A DNA stretch of 7,761 bases from an uncultured Opitutia bacterium (GTDB taxonomy: Bacteria; Verrucomicrobiota; Verrucomicrobiia; Opitutales; UBA953), in the NCBI GenBank assembly GCA_903840235.1, contig CAIMFE010000215.1, positions 1-7,761 of the forward strand. Reading direction: 5' to 3'. Below, one piece after another: positions 1 through 6,512 of this stretch; position 1 is the stretch's first letter, and each line of letters starts with the position of its first letter. The translations under genes were made by a program, and so were the position numbers. A model generated the notes under the pieces. It did no database searches. It was not told the DNA's origin and saw only the letters and a list, made by a program, of their open reading frames with translations.

Positions 1-1209
1 GGTCCTTCTCGCGGACCTCAAAATTCTCAACGCGATGATCGTCGCGGCCCACGTCGCGATCGCGATGATAGATTTTCCCAACGCCAAGAAGAACCGGTTG
101 CACCTGTCAGAGTTGTCAGCACGGGCTTCTTCCCTGATGACGCAAAATTCGAAGCGCTCGGCGAAGCGATGAAAAAGAGTCTCATCACTTACGAACTTTT
201 CAGCGTCGCCCTCCTCATTTTAGATAAAGAAGACCGCCTCTCTATCGTGATTAGACCAGCGGACGCGGAAAAAAATCCTCAAGCCACACTTTCCGTTTCC
301 GTTCCTGATAGCGTTCCATTCTTAACAGAAGCCGAAGCCGTCAGCCACGTGATGTCACGTCACTTGGATAAATTCTTCGACGTGGTAGAAGTAGATGTCG
401 AACCACCAAAAGGTAATTTCATGATGGTGGCAAAATGTCCGCAGACTGGCACCATCCTCGGTTCACCTACGCACCATAATTATTTAAAAGCTCTGCGCGA
501 ACATCACTCACGTAACTTCCCTAATGCCGCCTTTGATCGATTCAAAGCCGGACTCGAAATGGTACGTGAAAAAGAAGTGATCGACCAATGGGTCGCTACG
601 ATGTCGAAACGCAAAGAATACGCACCTAAAGACCGCAAAGAAGGCGAACCGGAACGTCTTGAGTCACTCGATGCCGCCCGTGGCTTCTTATTAGCCTTCC
701 GTCGCGAGGCCACTGTCATTTCCCGCAATCAAATCCGCTTCCCGGGCCGTCTTCTCGCTGAAATGCCTCCCGGTATACTGCGTGATAACGTCCGCTACGC
801 GCTCGAACTGCAACGCCACTTCCCTCTCGATACTGCTAATGGAATTCGTGGACGACTCCGCAAGGAAGGCTTCCACCTTTATAAGAAGGGCTCCAAGGGA
901 ATCACTTACGCTTGTGGTGTACGTCGCAAATGTCGCGACCCTCAAGCCACCTTCAGTGATTCGATGCAAAAGATTTTCGACAGTCTCGATAAAAATATCG
1001 GACAACAAACCAAGGACGTCGTTCTCTCCATCGCCGGTGAAAATGCCGATGATGAAGCCAAGAGCAAAGTCCTCGTAGATCTGAATTTCTTAATCAGCGA
1101 AGGCTATGTAGCGAAACTGCATGACGGTCGCCTCTTCGCTCAACCCGTTCTCAGCTCTCAGGCCAAAGCCAAAGAAGAAGCGGAGAATGACGCAGAAGAA
1201 ACTAAATAG
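1..1209 (+). CDS. Unrecognised protein with Arg/Asp/Gly-rich N-terminus, 5' partial
   Basis: The frame is open from base 1 to the TAG at 1207-1209, so the gene begins before the window; the first in-frame ATG (169) lies inside conserved-looking sequence and is probably not the start. The visible fragment is 402 residues. Residues 1-33 are low-complexity and rich in Arg, Asp, Gly and Gln, like disordered RNA-binding tails. The rest looks globular and charged. It includes a segment with CPQTG (Cys at fragment residue 146) followed by a His-rich helix, a C-x5-C pair (305 and 311), and near residues 350-385 a helix followed by EGYV...DGRLF, which resembles a winged-helix wing. The last 20 residues are an acidic/Lys tail. 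No signal peptide or membrane segment is seen in the fragment. A cytoplasmic nucleic-acid-binding role is inferred from composition only; I do not recognise the family. Base composition matches the Sel1 lipoprotein gene rather than the AT-rich genes after 3127. Confidence 0.85.
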   Translation, partial: GPSRGPQNSQRDDRRGPRRDRDDRFSQRQEEPVAPVRVVSTGFFPDDAKFEALGEAMKKSLITYELFSVALLILDKEDRLSIVIRPADAEKNPQATLSVSVPDSVPFLTEAEAVSHVMSRHLDKFFDVVEVDVEPPKGNFMMVAKCPQTGTILGSPTHHNYLKALREHHSRNFPNAAFDRFKAGLEMVREKEVIDQWVATMSKRKEYAPKDRKEGEPERLESLDAARGFLLAFRREATVISRNQIRFPGRLLAEMPPGILRDNVRYALELQRHFPLDTANGIRGRLRKEGFHLYKKGSKGITYACGVRRKCRDPQATFSDSMQKIFDSLDKNIGQQTKDVVLSIAGENADDEAKSKVLVDLNFLISEGYVAKLHDGRLFAQPVLSSQAKAKEEAENDAEETK

Positions 1210-1219
1210 TTTCTTCTGC
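1192..1219. terminator. Perfect 13-bp inverted repeat over a stop codon; possible terminator
   Basis: GCAGAAGAAACTA (1192-1204) and TAGTTTCTTCTGC (1207-1219) are exact reverse complements separated by two bases. A real hairpin would have about 12 bp with a four-base loop. The stem contains the last codons and the TAG stop of the upstream gene. No T-run follows on the plus strand, so a standard intrinsic terminator is not proven; an mRNA 3'-end stabiliser is an alternative. Confidence 0.6.
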
Positions 1220-1229
1220 AGGGTTTAGT

Positions 1230-1253
1230 TGGCACGGTGACACGCTGGCACGG
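1230..1253 (-). repeat. Octamer repeat array, inverted orientation (3 units)
   Basis: On the plus strand the units are TGGCACGG, TGACACGC and TGGCACGG, end to end with no gap. On the minus strand they read CCGTGCCA, GCGTGTCA and CCGTGCCA, close to the MCNTGYCM octamer pattern of the arrays at 1313-1344 and 1367-1398. The opposite orientation gives this intergenic region potential to fold on itself. Confidence 0.7.
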
Positions 1254-1312
1254 GGTTGTGTAAAAAACTATTATAAAGGCAGGGGCGTGACTGCGTCGCG
1301 TCCATCATCTCC

Positions 1313-1344
1313 CCTTGTCACCTTGTCCCCGTGTCACCATGTCC
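1313..1344 (+). repeat. Octamer repeat array, direct orientation (4 units)
   Basis: Four consecutive 8-bp units are CCTTGTCA, CCTTGTCC, CCGTGTCA and CCATGTCC. They fit the pattern MCNTGYCM with variation at positions 1, 3, 6 and 8 of the unit. The stretch 1220-1404 holds these arrays and a palindrome, and I see no credible gene or promoter in it. Confidence 0.75.
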
Positions 1345-1347
1345 CCT

Positions 1348-1364
1348 CGCGTGCAGTGCACGCG
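1348..1364. repeat. 17-nt palindrome between two octamer arrays
   Basis: CGCGTGCA and TGCACGCG flank a single central G, giving perfect 8-bp arms. It sits between the octamer arrays at 1313-1344 and 1367-1398. It may be a protein-binding site or a cruciform core of the repeat element; nothing decides between them. Confidence 0.6.
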
Positions 1365-1365
1365 T

Positions 1366-1407
1366 CCCTTGCCAACGTGCCCACGTGCCAACTTGTCCCC
1401 TCAATTA
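1366..1407 (+). repeat. Dispersed intergenic repeat, copy 1 (42 bp)
   Basis: This block matches 7578-7619 at 38 of 42 positions by my manual alignment; the four mismatches all fall in 1380-1385. It contains four octamer units (1367-1374, 1375-1382, 1383-1390, 1391-1398) of the MCNTGYCM type and ends in TCAATTA. That last TTA is the complement of the TAA stop of the minus-strand glycosyltransferase-like gene, so the repeat abuts and supplies the end of that gene. Confidence 0.8.
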
Positions 1408-2136
1408 TTTCCAATTTTCCCCAATCCAAGGTGTGGGCAGAACCCGACGATACCATTTTCCGCTTCGGCCAACCAACGCGTCGGGCGGATTAGGCACACC
1501 ATGAAAAACAACAATCTTTGCTCCTTCAGGAATGGTGGGCGTTTGGAAAAATGAAAATGGGAAATACTTTACGCAGTGACGTTTAAAACTGCGGCACCAA
1601 GTCTCGGGCCAATAGCTGACCTTACCTTCAGCCGATAACTGCGCGGTTAAATATTCTTGTTCGTTACGATGCGTCTTACGCACGAGTTCTAAATTGTTTC
1701 GGAAGTAATCAATGACATCGGCATGCTGTCCGGCGGTCCAACGATACACTGATGAATTACCGGTGTAGTGTCCCTTCTGCCAATCGCGGATAATTAAAAA
1801 CTCTCCCGGCTGCTCGAAGAAGGAGTTCATGTTTCCGACAATCACGATATCGATATCGAGAAAAAGTACTTCACCCTTTAATTCAGGTCCACCCTTGGCC
1901 GTTAAATCGGGCGAAAACGAAACCAGCTTCGTCCACCCACGCTCCGGCGCCCCCGCGGGTAGCTTCAGACTCGGGATCGGAAAAGTCTCAATTCCAGGAT
2001 GCAGACCCTCTTTATTATCGGTCAGACAAACAAAACGATGCGGAATAGTCAGATGGCGTTGCACCATCGAATGAAGTCGATTCACATACTCAGGCCCATA
2101 CTTGGTGCCCCACTTCATGCATAAAATTGTCGCCAT
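1405..2136 (-). CDS. Glycosyltransferase-like protein with DxD motif
   Basis: The product is 243 residues. It opens with a short beta strand (ATILCMKWG) and a Y-G-P-E-Y-V-x-R-L segment, followed by RFVCLTD at 34-40, typical of the nucleotide-sugar-binding half of GT-A folds. Residues 88-100 form a hydrophobic strand around Asp94-Ile-Asp96, the DxD motif that in this fold binds the metal and UDP-sugar. GNSSV at 126-130 and FHG at 211-213 resemble late GT-A active-site segments. There is no signal peptide or membrane helix, so it should be cytoplasmic, adding sugar to an envelope glycan or lipid; donor and acceptor cannot be read. Length and the Trp-rich end (PWIGENW) look complete. The start at 2134-2136 has no clear ribosome binding site. 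The gene is divergent from the Sel1 lipoprotein gene with 62 bp between starts. GT-A type transferase is fairly safe; the exact family (GT8-like or other) is not. Confidence 0.85.
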   Translation of the reverse strand: MATILCMKWGTKYGPEYVNRLHSMVQRHLTIPHRFVCLTDNKEGLHPGIETFPIPSLKLPAGAPERGWTKLVSFSPDLTAKGGPELKGEVLFLDIDIVIVGNMNSFFEQPGEFLIIRDWQKGHYTGNSSVYRWTAGQHADVIDYFRNNLELVRKTHRNEQEYLTAQLSAEGKVSYWPETWCRSFKRHCVKYFPFSFFQTPTIPEGAKIVVFHGVPNPPDALVGRSGKWYRRVLPTPWIGENWK

Positions 2137-2198
2137 GTTAGAAGATTACATTGTGTAAGACTTGCCTCCGCCTCCAGCCAAAAGATTCTCTACCCGAC

Positions 2199-3110
2199 AT
2201 GTCCCCTCTTCGACTTTGGATATTACTCTTCGCCGTGGTTGTCGCTGCCTGTAATCCAAAAGACAAAGCCACCCAACTTCAGGAAAAAGCCCTTCAAGGC
2301 GATGCCCAGGCCGCCTTTGAATTAGGTGAAATGCATGCATCAGGCGTAGGCGTAAAACAAAATAATACCGAAGCCGTTCGCTGGTATCGAATCGCCGCTG
2401 AAAAAGGAAACAGCAAAGCTCAATCATTACTCGGCACCGCGTATCATCGCGGTATCGGATTGGCGGTCGACGACGTGCAAGCGACTGAGTGGCTCAACAA
2501 AGCCGCCGATCAAATGGATCCGCTCGCACAATTTCAACTCGGTGAAGGTTTTGAATCAGGCTGGGTCGGCCAGTGCGATAAAGCCGAGGCCTATAAATGG
2601 TATCTCCTCTCCGCGAGCCAAGGATACACCAAGGCGACTAAAAAAGTTACGGCCATTGAAAATACTTTAACTAAAGATCAGCGCGTCGATGGACAAAAAC
2701 GAGCGAGTGAATTCCGGGTAGAGCGAGTGAAGAAAGAAACCGAGGCGAACGACACATTAATTAAATCAGCCCAAAAGGGGGACCCTGAAGCCCAATACAA
2801 ACTCGGTGCGGCCTACTCTTTTGGAAACGGATTACCCAAGAACGATGTCGCATCCGTCGAATGGCTTACGCGTGCGGCGAACCAAGGTCAAAGCGAAGCC
2901 CAATTTGAATTAGGGCTGCATTATTTAAATGGCGAAGGCGTAGCGAGCAGTGAGATCGAAGCCTACAAGTGGTGGAGTATCGCGGCGGACAAAGGCCACA
3001 TCCGTGCCCAAGCCAGCCTCGATAACCTCGAAAAGAAAATCTCCCCCGAGCACAAAACTCAAGCGTCCGAAAAAGCAAACGCCTTTAGTCCAATGCTAGA
3101 GAGTAAATAG
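2199..3110 (+). CDS. Sel1-repeat lipoprotein
   Basis: The product is 303 residues from the ATG at 2199. That start puts a signal peptide at residues 1-17 and a lipobox VAAC with Cys18; an upstream in-frame TTG at 2151 would bury it behind 16 unrelated residues. The mature protein is made of Sel1-type helical repeats (TPR-like, about 36 residues): roughly 34-69, 70-105, 106-141, 194-229 and 230-266, with the signature A-x-x-x-L-G...G-x-G-V...A-x-x-W...AA-x-x-G. Two blocks, of three and two repeats, each end in a similar capping motif: LTKDQRVDGQKRASEF near 157-172 and ISPEHKTQASEKANAF near 281-296. This suggests an ancient internal duplication. Sel1 proteins are protein-interaction scaffolds, so it is probably a lipid-anchored periplasmic or outer-membrane adaptor with unknown partner. 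Base composition matches the left part of the window. It converges on the DUF4041 gene with a 16-bp gap. Confidence 0.92.
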   Translation: MSPLRLWILLFAVVVAACNPKDKATQLQEKALQGDAQAAFELGEMHASGVGVKQNNTEAVRWYRIAAEKGNSKAQSLLGTAYHRGIGLAVDDVQATEWLNKAADQMDPLAQFQLGEGFESGWVGQCDKAEAYKWYLLSASQGYTKATKKVTAIENTLTKDQRVDGQKRASEFRVERVKKETEANDTLIKSAQKGDPEAQYKLGAAYSFGNGLPKNDVASVEWLTRAANQGQSEAQFELGLHYLNGEGVASSEIEAYKWWSIAADKGHIRAQASLDNLEKKISPEHKTQASEKANAFSPMLESK

Positions 3111-3126
3111 TTATAGACTAAGATTG

Positions 3127-4740
3127 TTACACTGTTTCCTGGGTACCGCTTAACCACCTCATTTTAGCTTCAGGATTATTCCTGAATGACTCTTCTAGCG
3201 CTAAGGTTTCTCGATACTCGAGAGCCTTTGATGCCATAGTCCATTCTGCATTTACGCCTAAATCTTCGACCAGTTTTCTAACTTCAGAAATTGTTAGTTT
3301 AAAGAACTCCTTCCTGGTATTGATTTTGTTAATTCGAAGCTCGTCCATTATATTATGTAACTTGGATTCAAGCTCGGGTGCGTTATCGCTTTGAATAAGA
3401 GCATGTACATCAAAATCAAAAGGAACACTTGCGTCGCCTAGTTCCCAAATTCTGTCCATAGGATCCAGCCGTCGTGTCATTCCGACCTTGAGCACCGACT
3501 CACCAAATGAACCGATGTTGCTAATAATATAAACGTGACCTCTCTTAGTTTGCTGGGCCATGGATAGGCTCCGTTGATTACCTTCAGCATCTTTTAGTCT
3601 TTGCTCTAACTCAGCTTTTTCGGACTCGAATTTAGCACGTAATTCAGCTGATTGATTGTCTTTATCTAATAATAGTTTTTCGAGTTGAGCTTTTAGTTCG
3701 GCCTCTTTTGCGGCTCGTTCGTCTTCATCTTTAGCGACAGCTTCTTTCATATCTAATTCAACCTGTCGTAATTTCTTTTCATACTCTCGCTGCATTTCCT
3801 TCTCCTTATTTAGAGCTTCCTGCTCAGCCTTAAGCATTGCCCTACGTGTTAATTGCTCTTCGCGCTCAGCCTCGCGCTTAGCCTTTTCTAAATCACGTTC
3901 GAGTTGAGCTTCTTCACGTAATTCAGCTTGTTTAGCTCTTTGTTCTTCACGTTCTTTATTTCTTAATTCATAGGCGACAGCGCCCCACTTAGCTTCACTC
4001 AATCTAGAGTTTAAGTACGGTTTTGTGATCTCAGCACGCATACAACGAGTGCCATAATCGTTCATTGAAATATATAGGTCAGTAATTTCTTGAATAACCT
4101 TACCTACATTTTCATCTCCTTTAATTTTATTAAGAGCTAAATCAACCTGGCTATCAAAAGCTTCATGCATGAGTCTAATTGCATCTTTTTGGTACGCAGC
4201 ATCACCCCATTTACATATAATTGCTGTTTTAGCTTTAACTTTGTCCCTGGATGCCTCCCTGGCCGATTTAAGTCTTTGGCCGGCCTCATTCCAGCCGACG
4301 TGATCACCCAACTCATCTAATAGTAAGTGAGTAGGTAGAATATATTCATCGCCCCATCCATTAACCCGGTTACGAGCCGCTATCTCGAGAGCATTCAAGC
4401 CATCAAGTGCTCGCTTAGCATCCTCAACTTTGGCCAAAAAATTTTTTAAACTTTCATTCGTGTCTTTTTCTTTATTGTTAAGTCGTTCTAGAAATTCTGC
4501 ATTATATTTCTTTATTTCTTCATTATATTGATTGGCAGCTCCAACGATAGAAGCCGATTTAACATTAGCGCTATTTATTATTTCATCTGACTTTCTTTGA
4601 GCCTCTTCAACTAAACTTGATAATGATAACTTATACTGACTTATAATTTTTCGCTCTTCTCTCAGCGAATGCCAGAAAGTAAAAGCCGTCAGAGACAGGA
4701 TCAAAACTAGGACAATCAGCGCTATAGATAGTAAATCCAT
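3127..4740 (-). CDS. DUF4041 and GIY-YIG (T5orf172/MUG113) membrane-anchored protein
   Basis: The product is 537 residues. Residues 4-23 form one hydrophobic helix followed by basic residues, predicting an N-terminal anchor with the rest in the cytoplasm. Residues about 100-260 match the DUF4041 region as I know it (NGWGDEYILP near 127-136, KWGAVAYELRNKEREEQR near 251-268). A long charged coiled coil runs to about 390. The C-terminal GIY-YIG domain of the T5orf172/MUG113 type covers 399-485: VYIISN (403-408), KVGMTRR (418-424), Arg430, Glu458, His462 and NTRKEFF (474-480). The putative catalytic Tyr, Arg and Glu are present, so the nuclease fold may be active, but function of this family is not established. 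The architecture looks full length. It lies 51 bp downstream of the exported Sel1-like gene on the same strand, so both may share a transcript. The start has no Shine-Dalgarno sequence. Base composition is AT-rich, unlike the left part of the window, which suggests acquisition by transfer. Confidence 0.93.
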   Translation of the reverse strand: MDLLSIALIVLVLILSLTAFTFWHSLREERKIISQYKLSLSSLVEEAQRKSDEIINSANVKSASIVGAANQYNEEIKKYNAEFLERLNNKEKDTNESLKNFLAKVEDAKRALDGLNALEIAARNRVNGWGDEYILPTHLLLDELGDHVGWNEAGQRLKSAREASRDKVKAKTAIICKWGDAAYQKDAIRLMHEAFDSQVDLALNKIKGDENVGKVIQEITDLYISMNDYGTRCMRAEITKPYLNSRLSEAKWGAVAYELRNKEREEQRAKQAELREEAQLERDLEKAKREAEREEQLTRRAMLKAEQEALNKEKEMQREYEKKLRQVELDMKEAVAKDEDERAAKEAELKAQLEKLLLDKDNQSAELRAKFESEKAELEQRLKDAEGNQRSLSMAQQTKRGHVYIISNIGSFGESVLKVGMTRRLDPMDRIWELGDASVPFDFDVHALIQSDNAPELESKLHNIMDELRINKINTRKEFFKLTISEVRKLVEDLGVNAEWTMASKALEYRETLALEESFRNNPEAKMRWLSGTQETV

Positions 4741-4791
4741 AAATGAACTATAAGATGGTTAAGTAACTAATGTGTACAAAAAGCGCGAGGT

Positions 4792-5766
4792 TTAGTAAGT
4801 GACACTTCTAACATAAAACTTAGGCTTTAATGCTATTAGGTCTTTAAGCTTATCTACAAAGTCAGCACCTGACTTGATTTGCTCTAGTGTTACTGGAGTC
4901 TGTAAATCTGAGGTAATTTCTATTAAGGAGATCTGACTATAAATCTTTTGAAACTGCTCTTTCCTAAAAGTTTCGGCACTTTTCAAATCTTCTTTTATAG
5001 TGCTAGATTTAAGTTTAGTTGGAGTCGTATTATATCTAAGATAAGCCTTTGAGCATTTCTGTAATTCTATCAGTTTTTCAGCGTTATCTTTATATGTTTT
5101 TATCTCGGCAGGTGTGGCATTTGTTAACTTATTTTTAATGACATTATAAGCTGCTAAATAATCTTTGCAGACTGCTATGCGGTAATTATCGTAATCCTCA
5201 TAGGTCGCAAAACGCTTAAGCGGAGTGTATTCTTTTGTAGTAACAACCTGAGGTAAAGTTTCAGTCTCCGGTATGTTTAACTTTTTAACACTTTCACTGA
5301 TATCGATGTTTTTATTAACTGCAAACTCGCCAGCACGCTTTATGCCTTCTGCTCGAGTCGCGTCACTAATTCCTGAAATAATCTCACCTGAAATAATCGC
5401 CCACTTACAAGCTTCAGCGAGCAAGTCAGCGCTATGCTTTGGGTCTTTCATTGCAGCCCGTTGATAATAACGGAATAAATAGAGTTGAGCCTCTTTATGA
5501 CCTGAGTTGGCGGTGTATAAATACAAATCAAAAGCTAGTTTTTTATCTTGGGTGCATATACCTCTAACACCGCTATTATATTTCTGCGCCAAACTGAATA
5601 GCGACTCTAGATTGCCTGTGAGAGCTTTTGCCTTCAGCTCATTAAATGCTATAACTCTATCGTCTTGAACATTTGCACTCTCAGCTTCCGGTAATGCAGG
5701 TATTGAAGTCTGAGCAAACAAGTGCGTACTAACAATTAAAGTTAATGTAGTTATAAATAAGCGCAT
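4792..5766 (-). CDS. Exported degenerate Sel1-like repeat protein
   Basis: The product is 324 residues and starts directly with a Sec signal peptide (residues 1-19, likely cleavage after AQ at 18-19); no lipobox Cys is present, so a soluble periplasmic or secreted protein is expected. Residues about 50-128 contain two degraded Sel1-type repeats (GNLESLFSLAQKYNSG..., then HKEAQLYLFRYY...EACKWAIISG). They are followed by a capping motif, ATRAEGIKRAGEF (136-148), like the one in the Sel1 lipoprotein at 2199. The rest (about 180-324) is helical, with three Cys (200, 238 and, in the repeat region, 71) and no recognised domain. It is the first gene of the minus-strand pair with the DUF4041 protein and is divergent from the GYF_2-like gene. 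A palindrome overlaps its candidate -10 box. The Sel1 relationship is clear for the N-terminal half only; the C-terminal part may be a partner-binding domain. Confidence 0.85.
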   Translation of the reverse strand: MRLFITTLTLIVSTHLFAQTSIPALPEAESANVQDDRVIAFNELKAKALTGNLESLFSLAQKYNSGVRGICTQDKKLAFDLYLYTANSGHKEAQLYLFRYYQRAAMKDPKHSADLLAEACKWAIISGEIISGISDATRAEGIKRAGEFAVNKNIDISESVKKLNIPETETLPQVVTTKEYTPLKRFATYEDYDNYRIAVCKDYLAAYNVIKNKLTNATPAEIKTYKDNAEKLIELQKCSKAYLRYNTTPTKLKSSTIKEDLKSAETFRKEQFQKIYSQISLIEITSDLQTPVTLEQIKSGADFVDKLKDLIALKPKFYVRSVTY

Positions 5767-5772
5767 AAATTA

Positions 5773-5792
5773 TATAGTAAAATTATACTATA
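5773..5792. promoter_or_regulatory. Operator-like palindrome 1 in divergent spacer
   Basis: TATAGTA (5773-5779), a 6-base spacer AAATTA, and TACTATA (5786-5792) form perfect 7-bp inverted arms. It overlaps the candidate -10 of the minus-strand gene and lies 6 bp before its start codon. The same half-site and spacing recur at 5838-5857. The region is AT-rich, so some symmetry is expected by chance; the repeated architecture is the argument for a regulator site. Confidence 0.45.
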
Positions 5793-5808
5793 GAATCTAC
5801 AACTGCAA
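5782..5808 (-). promoter_or_regulatory. Candidate promoter of the exported Sel1-like gene
   Basis: Reading the minus strand, TTGCAG (complement of 5803-5808) and a perfect TATAAT (complement of 5782-5787) are 15 bp apart. The spacing is short, and the predicted transcript would start only about 10 bases before the ATG. Confidence 0.3.
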
Positions 5809-5815
5809 TAGCTTT

Positions 5816-5843
5816 TAGACTTTCAAAGAAGTTATTTTATAGT
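5816..5843 (+). promoter_or_regulatory. Candidate promoter of the GYF_2-like gene
   Basis: TAGACT (5816-5821, four of six matches to TTGACA) and TATAGT (5838-5843, five of six matches to TATAAT) are 16 bp apart. The predicted start would leave a leader of under 20 bases with no Shine-Dalgarno sequence. Confidence 0.35.
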
Positions 5844-5857
5844 AGATTTTTACTAGT
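5838..5857. promoter_or_regulatory. Operator-like palindrome 2 in divergent spacer
   Basis: TATAGTA (5838-5844), a 6-base spacer GATTTT, and TACTAGT (5851-5857) repeat the layout of the palindrome at 5773-5792; only the last two bases break the symmetry. It covers the candidate -10 of the plus-strand gene. The two sites start 65 bp apart. Confidence 0.4.
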
Positions 5858-5867
5858 TAAACTACCT

Positions 5868-6512
5868 ATGAACCCTAAAACAAAAATTAAAATTTCCCGG
5901 AAAGGAGTTCACGTGGGTGAATATGAACTCTGGCAGATAGCGGATAAGGTAAAATCCTTAGTAATACTCCCTACAGATCATTATTGGTATGCGGGGATGG
6001 CTGAATGGAAATTAGTTTCTGAAATCATCTTATTAGCACAAAAAGCCAAAGAGGATTATTTGGCCGCTGAAAACAGTAAGCCAAATAATCCACCTTCAAC
6101 ACCACCACCAAGAGAAACACCTTCATTAGGTGGATTCAAATGTTTAACCTGCAGCCTAGTTTTTCAACAACCTCAAAGATTCGATGGCAATAGCGAGTGG
6201 GATAAATTAATTAAAGACTCTATTACTTTTTACATTACAGCGTTCGTAATAGTCGTAGGCGGATGTTTTGGAATATTCATTTTTGGATTTATTATCGAGC
6301 AAGCCACTCGGGAAGTTTATAGCCCAATAAAGGGTATTATAATTGGAGTCCTTGGCGTAATTTCACTTTTGTTTATTATTTATTATGCAGTTTTTTATAC
6401 GCTAAAATGTTTTGCAGCACTGATTGCAGCTGGGGTTGTACGCGGAACACATCCTGCCCTTGAAAATAAGTGCCCCCACTGCTCCTCTCATACTATTTTA
6501 CGTATAAAGTAA
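5868..6512 (+). CDS. GYF_2-like membrane protein with CxxC pairs flanking a TM hairpin
   Basis: The product is 214 residues. Residues about 6-53 resemble the bacterial GYF_2 (DUF4339) domain: KGVHVGEYELWQIADKV, then the signature WYAGMAEWKLVSEI near 40-53. GYF domains bind proline-rich peptides in known cases; whether this one does is not known. A Pro-rich linker follows (73-86). CLTC (Cys92, Cys95) lies just before two membrane helices (about 120-143 and 156-178, with further hydrophobic sequence to 190), and CPHC (Cys202, Cys205) lies just after them near the C-terminus. With a two-helix hairpin both CxxC pairs are on the same side, most likely cytoplasmic, and could form one zinc ribbon. 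It is the first gene of the plus-strand pair, 13 bp before the BamE-like gene. It has no Shine-Dalgarno sequence and is AT-rich. Exact function is unknown. Confidence 0.85.
   Translation: MNPKTKIKISRKGVHVGEYELWQIADKVKSLVILPTDHYWYAGMAEWKLVSEIILLAQKAKEDYLAAENSKPNNPPSTPPPRETPSLGGFKCLTCSLVFQQPQRFDGNSEWDKLIKDSITFYITAFVIVVGGCFGIFIFGFIIEQATREVYSPIKGIIIGVLGVISLLFIIYYAVFYTLKCFAALIAAGVVRGTHPALENKCPHCSSHTILRIK

Noticed and set aside
504..1008. Minus-strand open frames of 74 and 105 codons
   Set aside because: They are antisense to the strongly coding plus frame of the first gene and show no independent coding features.
1313..1398. CRISPR-like array
   Set aside because: Units are only 8 bp, tandem without spacers and degenerate; no cas gene is present.
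1287..1554. Two overlapping plus-strand open frames of 68 and 79 codons
   Set aside because: They run through the octamer repeats and then antisense to the 3' end of the glycosyltransferase-like gene; composition is that of repeats, with no protein features.
2151..2198. TTG start giving 16 more residues on the Sel1 lipoprotein
   Set aside because: It would push the signal peptide and lipobox inward; the ATG at 2199 gives a standard lipoprotein N-terminus.
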